Assembly: GCA_000421065.1 (NCBI GenBank)
Contig: ATWD01000001.1
Location: forward strand, 2,348,001 to 2,412,000
DNA length: 64,000 bases
Source of the DNA: Acidobacteriaceae bacterium TAA 166
Lineage (GTDB): Bacteria > Acidobacteriota > Terriglobia > Terriglobales > Acidobacteriaceae
Reading direction: 5' to 3'
The translations under genes and the position numbers were made by a program. The stretch's first letter is position 1. Each line of letters starts with the position of its first letter. Shown here one piece after another: positions 1 to 8,629 of the stretch. The notes below the pieces were generated by a model. The model saw only the letters and a program-made list of their open reading frames with translations, had not been told where the DNA came from and did no database searches.

Positions 1-3000
1 TTCCGGTGGAAGGGATGGCTGTCCCTGATGACCGCCGTCGTCTTCACGGTCCTCATGTTCGCCGGCATCCCCGCAAAGGCGCAGTTTGAATCGGCCTCCG
101 TGCTCGGCTATGTGCACGATGCCTCCGGCGCAGCGGTGGCGGGCAGCAACGTGACCCTTACGAACACGGCCACCGGAATCTCGCAGACGAAGACGACTGA
201 CTCCGAGGGCAAGTACGAGTTTGCCAGCGTACAGATCGGAAGCTATCAGATCGTCGCCGAAGCCCAGGGCTTCGACCGTGCCCGCACGGAGACCTTCTCG
301 GTGCTCACCAATGCGCGTCAGCGTGTGGACGTCGTGCTGAAGGCAGGTTCCATCTCGACCGAGGTCACGGTCACCTCGGCGGCGCAGCTGCTCGACACCG
401 AGACCAGCTCGCACTCGACCGTCATCGGCACCCGCCAGGTCGAGGATCTTCCTCTGAACGGCCGCTCCTATGCCGACCTGGTTCTGCTCGTCCCCGGCGC
501 CCGCAAGTCGCTGCTCGAGAACACCACGACCTCCAGCCGCGAGGGAGCGTTCAACATCAACGGACAGCGCTCGGCGTTCAACAACTATCTTCTCGACGGT
601 TTGGACAACAACAACTACGGCACCTCGAACCAGGGCTTCGCCAACGAGAACATCCCTCCCTCGCCTGACGCCGTCAGCGAGTTTCGCGTGGAGACCAACA
701 ACTATTCCGCCGAATACGGCCGCTCCACCGGTGCTGTGATCAACGCCACCGTCCGCCGCGGCACCAACCAGTTTCACGGCCGCGCCTGGGACTACAACCG
801 CAACACCGCCTTCAATGCCATCGGACCCTTTCTTGCGCCCGGCGCGACCAACTCGAAGTTCATCCGCAACCAGTTTGGCGGAACCTTCGGTGGTCCCATC
901 TGGAAGGATCACACCTTCGTCTTTGCCGATTATGAAGGCATGCGTCAGATCTTCAACAACCCCAGCGCCAGCTCGACGCTTCCGACCGCGGCGCAGCGCG
1001 CCGGAAACTTCGGCATTGCGCTTCGTAATCCCATCACCGGCGAGAACTATCCCACCGGCCAGATTCCTGCCAGCGCCATCACCCCGTTCGCGAGCGATGT
1101 GCTCGGCCTTCTACCACTTCCGAACGGGCCGGGAATCTCGAAGAACTTCTCCATCACGCCGCGCGGCACCATCAACGACGATAAGGGCGACATCCGCGTC
1201 GATCACACCTTCAGCCAGAATGTAAGCATCTTCGGCCGCTACAGCGAGCATCGCGGGTCGATCTTCGATCCTCCCAGCATTCCCGGACCCGCGGGTGGAA
1301 ACTCCAACGGCAACGTCAATATCCAGAACCGGAATATCGCGGGCGGCGTAACCTGGGCCATCACCGCCAACAAGCTGCTGGACATCCGCTTCGGATGGTC
1401 ACGCAACCTGGGTGGCAAGTTCCCGATCGGTCAGGGTCAGCCCTCGCTGCTGGTGCAGAACGGCATCACCGACGGTCTTCCGACCGATCCTCTGGTCGTG
1501 CGCACGCTGAATCAGCAGTCGGTGACCGGCTTCGATCAGTTCGGAGCGCAGTCCTCGAATCCGCAGTTCCAAAACCCCACCATCTACAACCCGAAGGCGA
1601 ACTTCACCTGGATCAAGAGCAAGCACTCGATGAAGTTCGGCTACGAGTGGCAGGCGGTCAACACGGAGCTGAATGATTTCAATCCCAGCTACGGCGCAGA
1701 TATCTATGCCGGCCAGTTTTCGCGGCCTCTGGACCCGACGACGGGCCAGCCCGTGGCGACCTCCAACGACGCCGCTACCCAGCAGGCCTACAACCTCGCA
1801 GATTTCCTGATGGGCAACCGCTCCGAGTACCAGCTGACCACGTACGCCATCGTGCATCTGCGTCAGCGCTACAACTTCATTTACTTCCAGGACGACATCA
1901 AGCTCTCGCCCAAGCTGACGATCAACGCCGGCCTGCGGTACGAGATCGTCACCCCGCAGTACGAGAAAGACAACCACCTCTCGAACTTCGACCCCTCCAC
2001 GGACTCGCTGGTTCATGCCCGGAGCGGCGGAATCTACAGCCGCTCCCTGGTCAACACTCCTCTCAACAACTTCGCACCGCGCCTCGGCTTCGCTTACTCG
2101 GCGGATGACAAGACGGTTATTCGCGGAGGCTACGGCATCGGCTATAGCCAATGGAACCGTGCAGGCGGTGAAAACAATCTGACCTACAACGGTCCGGACG
2201 TCGTCAGCGCCGATATTACGCAGGGCACGTCGGCGGCCTCCTTCCCCTCGCAATCGAACCTCTGCACCAACGATACGCAGGACCAGACGACCTGCTTCCG
2301 TCAGACCCAGCAGGGGTACGCGAACAACCTGGTTGCTCCGTCGAGCTTCAACCCGCTCAAGGTGACTGCACGTTATATTCCGCGTGACTTCAAGACCGGC
2401 TACGTGCAGAGTTATCAGATCGGCTTTCAGCGTCAGCTGCCTTACGGCTTCACGGCAGATATCGCATATGTCGGAAACAAGGCAACCCACCTGCAGGTCC
2501 TGGCCGACTTCAATCAGGCAACTCCCTGCGTGTCGGGTGGCAGCGTGGATTGCAGCACGCTGTCGCTGCAGCAGCGCCGTCCCATTGCGAACTTCGGCAG
2601 CATCGAGATCGCTTATGGCGCCGGCTCGGCCAACTACAACTCGCTCCAGTTCAAGCTGGAGAAGCGGGCGTCGCACGGCCTCTACCTCCTCAACTCGTTC
2701 ACCTATGGCCGTATCTTCGATATCTCTTCGGGACATCTCGAGACCTCGAACGGCGACAACTCCCGCATCAACTATGCCAACCCAAGACAGGACTATGGCC
2801 CGGGAGGATACGATCAGCCGCTGGCCGATACCCTCTCGCTCGTCTACGACCTGCCTTACGGGCACGGCCGCCACTGGGGCAACAGCACCGGCCGTTTGAC
2901 CAATACGGTTCTGGGGGGTTGGCAGCTTACGCTGATCAACACCATGACCAGCGGTACTCCAATCAACATCAACTACTCGCTTTCGAGCTCGTCGCCCCTC

Positions 3001-3390
3001 TATGGCTCCGGTCTCGTCACCTATCGTCCGCAGCGCCTGAACAATGGTCCCATTACAGGACCGAAGTCGGGTCGCGTGAAGACCGCAACCACGGTCAACA
3101 ACTACTTCATCTCCACCAACCTGACCACTCCCACGACTTACCCTTGGGGCAACGTCACTCGTAACTCCGAGCGCTCGGACGCGTTCTATCAGGCCGATCT
3201 CGGACTGCATAAGGCGTTCCCGCTGTGGAACGACAGCTCGAACTTTGACTTCCGGGCAGAGGCCTTCAACGTGTTGAACAAGGTCAACTACATGGGCGCA
3301 AACAGCACTTTTGGCAGCTCGAGCTTCGGACAGATCACCTCCGCCTTCCCGGCTCGTCAGCTACAGCTGGCGGCGAAGATCATCTTCTAA
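1..3390 (+). CDS. Oar-like TonB-dependent receptor (5' end outside window)
   Basis: Outer-membrane receptor of the Oar/TonB-dependent type, probably for uptake of a large organic ligand; the substrate cannot be told. The reading frame is open to base 1. The first internal ATG (base 28) lies inside what looks like the signal peptide: basic residues upstream, a hydrophobic core after it, and an AKA|Q cleavage site. The true start is therefore probably just outside the window. After the signal comes a carboxypeptidase-regulatory-like beta-sandwich (about residues 20-95), a plug region with PLNGR and LDGLDNNN motifs (about 120-230), and a long beta-barrel ending in an aromatic residue (KIIF). About 1120 residues is normal for the family. 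A strong hairpin terminator follows, so it seems to end its own transcript. Confidence 0.93.
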   Translation, partial: FRWKGWLSLMTAVVFTVLMFAGIPAKAQFESASVLGYVHDASGAAVAGSNVTLTNTATGISQTKTTDSEGKYEFASVQIGSYQIVAEAQGFDRARTETFSVLTNARQRVDVVLKAGSISTEVTVTSAAQLLDTETSSHSTVIGTRQVEDLPLNGRSYADLVLLVPGARKSLLENTTTSSREGAFNINGQRSAFNNYLLDGLDNNNYGTSNQGFANENIPPSPDAVSEFRVETNNYSAEYGRSTGAVINATVRRGTNQFHGRAWDYNRNTAFNAIGPFLAPGATNSKFIRNQFGGTFGGPIWKDHTFVFADYEGMRQIFNNPSASSTLPTAAQRAGNFGIALRNPITGENYPTGQIPASAITPFASDVLGLLPLPNGPGISKNFSITPRGTINDDKGDIRVDHTFSQNVSIFGRYSEHRGSIFDPPSIPGPAGGNSNGNVNIQNRNIAGGVTWAITANKLLDIRFGWSRNLGGKFPIGQGQPSLLVQNGITDGLPTDPLVVRTLNQQSVTGFDQFGAQSSNPQFQNPTIYNPKANFTWIKSKHSMKFGYEWQAVNTELNDFNPSYGADIYAGQFSRPLDPTTGQPVATSNDAATQQAYNLADFLMGNRSEYQLTTYAIVHLRQRYNFIYFQDDIKLSPKLTINAGLRYEIVTPQYEKDNHLSNFDPSTDSLVHARSGGIYSRSLVNTPLNNFAPRLGFAYSADDKTVIRGGYGIGYSQWNRAGGENNLTYNGPDVVSADITQGTSAASFPSQSNLCTNDTQDQTTCFRQTQQGYANNLVAPSSFNPLKVTARYIPRDFKTGYVQSYQIGFQRQLPYGFTADIAYVGNKATHLQVLADFNQATPCVSGGSVDCSTLSLQQRRPIANFGSIEIAYGAGSANYNSLQFKLEKRASHGLYLLNSFTYGRIFDISSGHLETSNGDNSRINYANPRQDYGPGGYDQPLADTLSLVYDLPYGHGRHWGNSTGRLTNTVLGGWQLTLINTMTSGTPININYSLSSSSPLYGSGLVTYRPQRLNNGPITGPKSGRVKTATTVNNYFISTNLTTPTTYPWGNVTRNSERSDAFYQADLGLHKAFPLWNDSSNFDFRAEAFNVLNKVNYMGANSTFGSSSFGQITSAFPARQLQLAAKIIF

Positions 3391-3414
3391 GCTGGGAGAT
3401 ACCGCAAAACAAAT

Positions 3415-3450
3415 CGGCGCCGTGTCTGCACGAACGGCGCCGTTCTTTTT
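3415..3450 (+). terminator. Rho-independent terminator
   Basis: A perfect 9-bp stem (CGGCGCCGT / ACGGCGCCG) with a 10-nt loop runs straight into a T-rich tract. It lies 25 bases after the receptor stop codon and 40 bases before the next start. Confidence 0.88.
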
Positions 3451-3489
3451 GAGAATAAATTTATAAATGCTGTAGACAAGGAGCGCAGG

Positions 3490-4647
3490 ATGTTACGAGG
3501 GATTGGAATGGCCACGGTAATGATCGTTGTCGCGGGAGTGGCCGTGGCTCAACAGACGACCCAGGTCGCGCAGGATAAGATCGTCCGGGTGAATCAGATC
3601 CAGGTGATCGGATCGCATAACAGCTATCACACCGGCTTTGCGCCCAGCGAGCGCAAATACCTGGAGTCGAAGAACCCGAAGGCTCTGCGAGCGCTCGACT
3701 ACAGCCATGCTCCTCTTCCCGATCAGCTGAGCGGAGGCGTACGCCAGCTGGAGATCGATGTCTTCGCCGACGCCAAGGGCGGACGCTATGCTCATCTTCC
3801 CATCGACGATGCCGCCGCCAAAGCGGGTCTTCCAGCCGATCCGAACTTCGATCCCGATCACGAGATGGACAAGCCCGGCTTCAAGGTGATGCACGTTCAG
3901 GGCGTGGACGAGCGCAGCAGCTGCCATACCTTTGTGAAGTGCCTGACGGTGGTGCGGCAATGGTCTAAGGCCCATCCGAACCATCTTCCACTGTTCCTTC
4001 TGATCGAGACCAAAGAAGACGGTGGAAAGGCGCGCGAGGGCATGATCGCGACCGAGCCCTTCACGGCGGAGGTCTTCAACCAGCTGGATACGGAGGTACG
4101 CTCGGTTTTCAAGACCGGCGAGTACATTACTCCGGATGAGGTTCGCGGATCGGCTTCGACGCTCAATGCTGCGATCCTGGCGGGCGGATGGCCTACGCTC
4201 GAGAAGTCACGCGGAAAGGTGATCTTCCTGCTCGACCAGCGCAAGGTGGAGACGGTCTACACCGAAGGTCATGCTTCGCTCAAGGGACGCGTCTTCTTCA
4301 CCAACGCCGAGCCCGGAAAGCCGGATGCCGCCTTCACCGAACAGAACAGCGGCACACGCGAGGTGATCGACGATCTGGTGAAGCAGGGCTATCTGGTTCG
4401 CACGCGTACGGATGAGGGAACGGAAGAGGCCCGCACCAACAACACTGCGCGTCGTGACCTGGTCTTCACGACGGGAGCCCAGATGATCAGCACGGATTAT
4501 CCACCGTCCGAGCCTTCGCAGTGGAGCCCCTTCGTCGTCAAATTTCCTGATGGCCTGGTGGCGCGCTGCAATCCGGTGACGAAGCCAGCGGGATGCGTCG
4601 ATCGTCTGCTCGAGGCTCCGATGGGAACTTCCACAGCTCGGAGGTAG
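3490..4647 (+). CDS. Secreted PI-PLC-like phosphodiesterase (calcium-dependent PLC-C1 type)
   Basis: Predicted secreted phosphodiesterase of the PLC-like TIM-barrel superfamily, closest to the calcium-dependent phosphatidylinositol-specific phospholipase C family (PI-PLC-C1). A short signal peptide (hydrophobic residues about 5-20, ending AVAQ) is followed by the hallmark block IGSHNSYH with the first catalytic histidine. Then come RQLEIDVFAD, supplying acidic metal ligands, and a second histidine region (FKVMHVQG, about residue 135). The later strands include LFLLIETK and KVIFLLD. At 385 residues it is full length. A GGAG ribosome site sits six bases before the ATG. It is a single gene between two terminators. 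The physiological substrate is unknown; a lipid or glycerophosphodiester is an inference from the fold. Confidence 0.82.
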   Translation: MLRGIGMATVMIVVAGVAVAQQTTQVAQDKIVRVNQIQVIGSHNSYHTGFAPSERKYLESKNPKALRALDYSHAPLPDQLSGGVRQLEIDVFADAKGGRYAHLPIDDAAAKAGLPADPNFDPDHEMDKPGFKVMHVQGVDERSSCHTFVKCLTVVRQWSKAHPNHLPLFLLIETKEDGGKAREGMIATEPFTAEVFNQLDTEVRSVFKTGEYITPDEVRGSASTLNAAILAGGWPTLEKSRGKVIFLLDQRKVETVYTEGHASLKGRVFFTNAEPGKPDAAFTEQNSGTREVIDDLVKQGYLVRTRTDEGTEEARTNNTARRDLVFTTGAQMISTDYPPSEPSQWSPFVVKFPDGLVARCNPVTKPAGCVDRLLEAPMGTSTARR

Positions 4648-4684
4648 AACCCGCGAGGCCGATCTATCGAACCTTAACATAGAG

Positions 4685-4717
4685 ACTGGCTGGGGCTAAC
4701 GCTCCAGCCAGTTTTTT
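4685..4717 (+). terminator. Rho-independent terminator after the PI-PLC-like gene
   Basis: Stem ACTGGCTGG / CCAGCCAGT (9 bp, perfect) followed by six T. The hairpin extends into the last codons of the convergent response-regulator gene, so one sequence serves as coding end on one strand and terminator on the other. Confidence 0.85.
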
Positions 4718-5448
4718 ATGCGCGAACGATAGGTGCGGCTCATCGGAATCTTCTGGCCGTTAATAAGATGAACGCCATATTCGCCATCCACCTCTGGACG
4801 AACTTCCTTGACGTACTGAAGATTCACGATGGAGGAGCGATGAACGCGAAGAAAGATGTTCGGGTCGAGCTTTTCCTCAAGCCGCGTCATGGTCTCGCGC
4901 AAAAGATGGGTCTCCGAGCGGGTACAGATGCGGACGTAATTCTCCTCCGCGCCGATCCAGCAGATCTCGGAGACAGGAAGAAAGAGGATGCGGCCCTTGG
5001 ATTTGAAGACGATGCGCGTTGTGTAGGGTGTGCCGTTGGGGCTCTTTGGAGTATCAACGTGAGGATTCTGCCGTAAGGCTTTGATCTGTTCGAGAGCACG
5101 CTCTGTCGCCGACCGGAAACGCTCCAGTGTGAAGGGCTTTAACAGATAGTCGACGGCATGGATCTCAAATGCGCGCAGAGCATAACGATCGTACGCCGTG
5201 GTGAAGATGATGCAGGGCATGGTGGGAGCACCAGCGGAAGAGAGCTCGCCGATGACATCGAAGCCGTCCATGTCAGGCATCCGCACATCAAGAAACAGGA
5301 GATCGGGCTTGGTCGCACGCACCAGCTCGATAGTTTCGGCGGCGGTGGCTCCTTCGCCCACGACCTCGATCTCAGAAAATTCGCGCAGCAGCTGCCTCAG
5401 CTTTTGCCGAGCGAGCACTTCGTCATCAGCTAGAACCGCCTGAATCAT
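4696..5448 (-). CDS. LytTR-family response regulator
   Basis: DNA-binding response regulator of the LytR/AlgR type. The N-terminal receiver has the acidic pair ADDE (about residues 7-10), the phospho-acceptor aspartate in FLDVRMP (about 54), the conserved T in FTTAYD, and the lysine in LLKPF (about 107). The C-terminal third is a LytTR DNA-binding domain (GAEENYVRI, LEEKLDPNIFLRVHRSSIVN, MSRTYR). About 250 residues is the family norm. The ATG overlaps the kinase stop codon by one base (TGATG); a GTG three bases earlier is also possible. It is translationally coupled to the kinase and so forms a cognate pair. The target is unknown; LytTR regulators often control exported or membrane functions. 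Confidence 0.93.
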   Translation of the reverse strand: MIQAVLADDEVLARQKLRQLLREFSEIEVVGEGATAAETIELVRATKPDLLFLDVRMPDMDGFDVIGELSSAGAPTMPCIIFTTAYDRYALRAFEIHAVDYLLKPFTLERFRSATERALEQIKALRQNPHVDTPKSPNGTPYTTRIVFKSKGRILFLPVSEICWIGAEENYVRICTRSETHLLRETMTRLEEKLDPNIFLRVHRSSIVNLQYVKEVRPEVDGEYGVHLINGQKIPMSRTYRSRIKNWLER

Positions 5449-6548
5449 CACGCACCATATCCCGTGGTCTGTTCTATTTGACTCTCCGCGAAGCGGAGAG
5501 GGAGCGTGACGACGACCTGAACTTGTCTGTCTTCGAGCTCAGAGATGGAGAGGCTCTGCTCGTCGCCATAGTGCATGCGAAGGCGATCCTTCACGTTGGC
5601 GAGGCCAACACCTCTGCCCGGAGATTGATTCGTCGCCGGACGAAGGCCCGCTCCGGTATTTGTAACGGTCAAGCGAAGGATCGTACCACTCCGCGACGCC
5701 TGGATAGAGAGAATGCCTCTGGTACTGAGACGTGAAAGGCCGTGGGCATAGGCGTTCTCGACGATGGGCTGAAGAATCATGGTCGGGACGATGGCATCGT
5801 GAACATGGGGATCGATACTCATCCGCTGTTCCACGCGTCCGGCGAATCGACGATCCTGCATGGCTAGATACATCTCGATGAACTCCATCTCATCGCTGAG
5901 AGGGATGAACTGCGACTCTCCGCGATGGAGGGTGATACGCAGAAGACGACTGAGTTGTTCCAGCATTAAATCCGCCGATGCGATGTCGGTGTGCATAAGG
6001 CTGGAGATGGAGTTCATCGTGTTAAAAAGAAAGTGGGGATTGAGTTGCATGCGTAATGCCCGCATCTGTGCCTGTATCAGTTGCGATTCCAGCAGCGAGG
6101 CGATGCGCTCCTTCTCCCGGTACCTCTGGTAATAGCCGATGCCGCGAAAGAGAAAGAATGTCGACCAGAAGAGGACGAGCGAGTCGATCAACTCTGCGTC
6201 GAGATGGAACGACAGGCGTGGCCAAAACGGCATGGGTGGTCTACCCATCGGAAGCCGGGGAAAGAGAAGCACCCAGATGGCCTCTTCAAGCGCGCTGGCG
6301 AAGAGACTCAAGGGCAGAAAGAGAAGCAGCATGCTCTTCCAGCTGGCACTGTAGATCCTTGTCCGCAGAGTCCCCCAGAGAATCCAGCAGAGAACGCCCC
6401 AGAGGAAGTACTGGGCCCCCCAGGCTTCGAGCAGCAGCTTAAGCGTGACATGCTGCTCGTTCATCATGCGCAGACGGCTGTTCCAGTCCTGCAGGGCAAA
6501 GAGGAAGCCAAGCGAGGTGAACCCCGAGATGAAGATCAGGGGGTGCAT
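5448..6548 (-). CDS. LytS-type membrane sensor histidine kinase
   Basis: Histidine kinase of the LytS/YehU class (His_kinase family plus HATPase_c). The N-terminal half has about four hydrophobic helices. It is followed by the signature LNPHFLFN with the phospho-accepting histidine (about residue 168), then the N-box region QPIVENAYAHGL and a glycine-rich lid (GRGVGLANVKDRL). It partners with the LytTR regulator directly downstream. The start is uncertain. The ATG used has no evident ribosome site, and the same frame stays open for about 38 codons upstream without an ATG, GTG or TTG; a CTG about 17 codons upstream (near base 6599) follows a weak GAGGA motif. A short peptide-like ORF lies immediately upstream. 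Confidence 0.9.
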   Translation of the reverse strand: MHPLIFISGFTSLGFLFALQDWNSRLRMMNEQHVTLKLLLEAWGAQYFLWGVLCWILWGTLRTRIYSASWKSMLLLFLPLSLFASALEEAIWVLLFPRLPMGRPPMPFWPRLSFHLDAELIDSLVLFWSTFFLFRGIGYYQRYREKERIASLLESQLIQAQMRALRMQLNPHFLFNTMNSISSLMHTDIASADLMLEQLSRLLRITLHRGESQFIPLSDEMEFIEMYLAMQDRRFAGRVEQRMSIDPHVHDAIVPTMILQPIVENAYAHGLSRLSTRGILSIQASRSGTILRLTVTNTGAGLRPATNQSPGRGVGLANVKDRLRMHYGDEQSLSISELEDRQVQVVVTLPLRFAESQIEQTTGYGA

Positions 6549-6612
6549 CCAGACGGGTTGGAGCGTGTCGATCTTCCAGCGTGCGAAGGTCAGCTGCTTG
6601 GTCCTCGGCTTT

Positions 6613-6732
6613 CTACTGGGCGCCTTCCATGCATGCGTTCGCGACCGGGGGGACGATATGACTTACCGGAACCTCGCTCACAACAGCGAAGAATACCAGG
6701 GAGATCAGGAGGGTCGATTTGAAGAAGCGCAT
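6613..6732 (-). CDS. Possible 39-residue signal-like peptide upstream of the LytS/LytTR pair
   Basis: Short ORF read from the sequence. It begins MRFFKS, continues with a hydrophobic run (about residues 8-18), then a proline-containing stretch and a tail ending NACMEGAQ with a single cysteine. The charge and hydrophobicity pattern resembles a secretion leader. A GGAG lies ten bases before the ATG. It ends 64 bases before the kinase ATG, on the same strand and probably on the same transcript. Possibilities are a small exported or membrane peptide, a leader peptide, or chance. No family was recognised. The coding potential of 39 codons is weak, hence the low confidence. Confidence 0.35.
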   Translation of the reverse strand: MRFFKSTLLISLVFFAVVSEVPVSHIVPPVANACMEGAQ

Positions 6733-7197
6733 CACAGGGAATCTCCGGAGATGGGATGCCAGCGCGCCTGCAGGCTCACCGACGATCTTTAGGAAGGTTA
6801 CCTCGCCGTAGAGAGCGGGTCTCCGGCACTGGTCACAAATCGCGCGATTTTAGAAAGGGATCTCCGTCGATACCCACTTCTTTCAAAGTCACCGGAAGGT
6901 GAAGATGCCGGAGCCGAAGACATGGATGCCCCAGGAAGCAAACGTCGAATGGAGCCGCAAGAGTGAGCGCTAAGGAAGGACAAAACCCGGCGTCGGCGCA
7001 TCTTACCGCAAGTGCTGGTTCTGGATCGTCGGGCAGAAGGCCGAACAGAAGAAATCACTATACGGGACAAGTCTTGAGATGGGATTATCGGAGGACGATC
7101 CTGACGAAGCCGTGGTGATAATCATGGCCGATCGCACCTGTGTCCACGGGAGACAGAAGACGTGAATGCGCGGTTGCGATGGAAAGGACGGGTAGGG
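6733..7197. other. Divergent intergenic region
   Basis: Lies between the leftward kinase unit and the rightward metallo-hydrolase and should hold both promoters. No convincing -35/-10 pair, dyad, RNA gene or credible ORF was seen. Short ORFs on both strands have no family signal and poor starts. Confidence 0.4.
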
Positions 7198-8271
7198 ATG
7201 AAGTTGGGACAGATGAGATGGCGGTTCTGGTTGGGGGCGATCGCCCTGTTGGGATGGATGAGCATGACCGGATGGGCCGAGGCAGGAAATAGCACCAACG
7301 AAAAACTGAAAGTTTACTTTATCGACGTCGAAGGCGGTCAAGCGACCCTCTTCGTGACCCCGGCCTCGCAATCGCTCCTGATCGATACAGGCTGGGGGGG
7401 CAATGAGGGCCGGGACGCAGATCGCATTGCCGCAGCCGTAAAGGGAGCGGGGTTGATGAGAATCGACTATGTCCTGATCACGCATTTTCATGAGGACCAT
7501 GTCGGGGGCGCGGCTCAACTGCTTGACCGGGTTCCGGTAGGGGCGTTTATCGACCATGGCGTGAACCGCGAAGAGGAGCCTTCGGTAGAGCGGGGCTACG
7601 CGGCTTACGAAAAGCTGATCGCAACCAGCAGAACTAAAAGAATTCTGGCAAAAACCAACGACGTGCTGCCGATCGTGGGCATCAAGGCGCAGGTGGTCAG
7701 TGCCGACGGGAAGGTAATCCAAAAGCCGCTGGAGGGAGGGGGAGCAGCGAACCCATATTGCAAGGGAGCAGAGACTCCGGAGGTCGACACCACGGAGAAT
7801 GCTCGTTCGGTGGGAGTACACATCACCTTTGGTAAGGTGAAGCTTCTAGACTTGGGCGATCTAACCAAGGACAAGGAGATGGAACTGGTGTGCCCGGCGA
7901 ATAAGCTGGGCAAGGTCGACATATATATTGTCTCGCACCACGGATGGAATCATAGCTCGAGCGCAGCGATGGTGGATGCCCTGGGAGCCCGGGTAGCCAT
8001 TATGAACAATGGAGCGAAGAAAGGCGGCTCGCCGTCGGTTCTGGATACGGTCTTGAATGCTCCAGGAATGGAGTCTTTATGGCAGCTTCATTACTCCGAA
8101 GAGGGTGGTGAGGACCACAATACGGACGATGCTTTGATTGCCAACCTAAACGGCCAGGAGAATGGAAACTTCCTGGAGCTCACGGTGGCTTCGAATGGAA
8201 GCTTCGATGTACTCAACTCACGCACCGGGGAGACGAAACACTACGTAGCGGCGAGAGAGTCCATTCACTGA
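7198..8271 (+). CDS. Exported metallo-beta-lactamase-fold hydrolase (ComEC/Rec2 C-domain-like)
   Basis: Metal-dependent hydrolase of the metallo-beta-lactamase fold, close to the stand-alone hydrolase domain of ComEC/Rec2. After a signal peptide (about residues 5-28) come LLIDTGWGG, the metal-binding motif HFHEDH (about 96-101), a GD pair in LDLGDLTKD and a later SHHGWNHSS carrying further histidines. The ATG chosen has AAGGA eight bases upstream; an in-frame GTG 36 bases earlier is less likely. About 357 residues suits a secreted or periplasmic enzyme. The substrate is not known: nucleotide, phosphodiester and lactone activities all occur in this fold. It stands alone, with no obvious operon partner. 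Confidence 0.85.
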   Translation: MKLGQMRWRFWLGAIALLGWMSMTGWAEAGNSTNEKLKVYFIDVEGGQATLFVTPASQSLLIDTGWGGNEGRDADRIAAAVKGAGLMRIDYVLITHFHEDHVGGAAQLLDRVPVGAFIDHGVNREEEPSVERGYAAYEKLIATSRTKRILAKTNDVLPIVGIKAQVVSADGKVIQKPLEGGGAANPYCKGAETPEVDTTENARSVGVHITFGKVKLLDLGDLTKDKEMELVCPANKLGKVDIYIVSHHGWNHSSSAAMVDALGARVAIMNNGAKKGGSPSVLDTVLNAPGMESLWQLHYSEEGGEDHNTDDALIANLNGQENGNFLELTVASNGSFDVLNSRTGETKHYVAARESIH

Positions 8272-8629
8272 TTCTTGCCTTCATTCTATGGCGTATCGGC
8301 CTATTGTTTTGGTAAAGAACAGCGCTACTGCGCGGGCGACGCACCCTACGTGACGTGTGTACTCCCTTTAAGGTGTAGGCTCGTCGTTTGCAAGATCTCC
8401 GTGCCGACCAGCGGGAGGCCCATGCCGAAGGTGGTATACGCGTCACGAAGGGACTGCCCGTACCGGGGTCCCCACAAACAGGTCTTCGTTTGTGGGGTGG
8501 CCGAGCGCAGTGGGGCCGGCAGGCAGGCCATCGTCTTTCCTCCCAAAATCGCAGACGTGAATTTGTCGATGCGTCCCAGATCGTGAATGAAGGATGACAC
8601 ACCCAAGGCCTTTTGTTACCTTGTGGGAG
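8272..8629. other. Intergenic region with a long perfect palindrome
   Basis: About 360 bases before the IclR gene. Apart from the 10-bp inverted repeat listed separately, only short ORFs without recognisable features are present. Confidence 0.4.
8470..8497. repeat. 10-bp perfect inverted repeat (REP-like hairpin)
   Basis: CCCCACAAAC, an 8-nt loop, then GTTTGTGGGG: a perfect 10-bp stem without a T tract. It stands between two genes on the same strand. The form fits a dispersed REP-type palindrome or a transcript-stabilising hairpin better than a terminator. Only one copy was noticed in this window. Confidence 0.6.

Noticed and set aside
1399-3210. 603-codon open frame on the minus strand inside the first receptor
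   Set aside because: Antisense shadow of a GC-rich gene: composition biased to Arg/Val/Leu, no domain, and the plus frame has clear receptor motifs.
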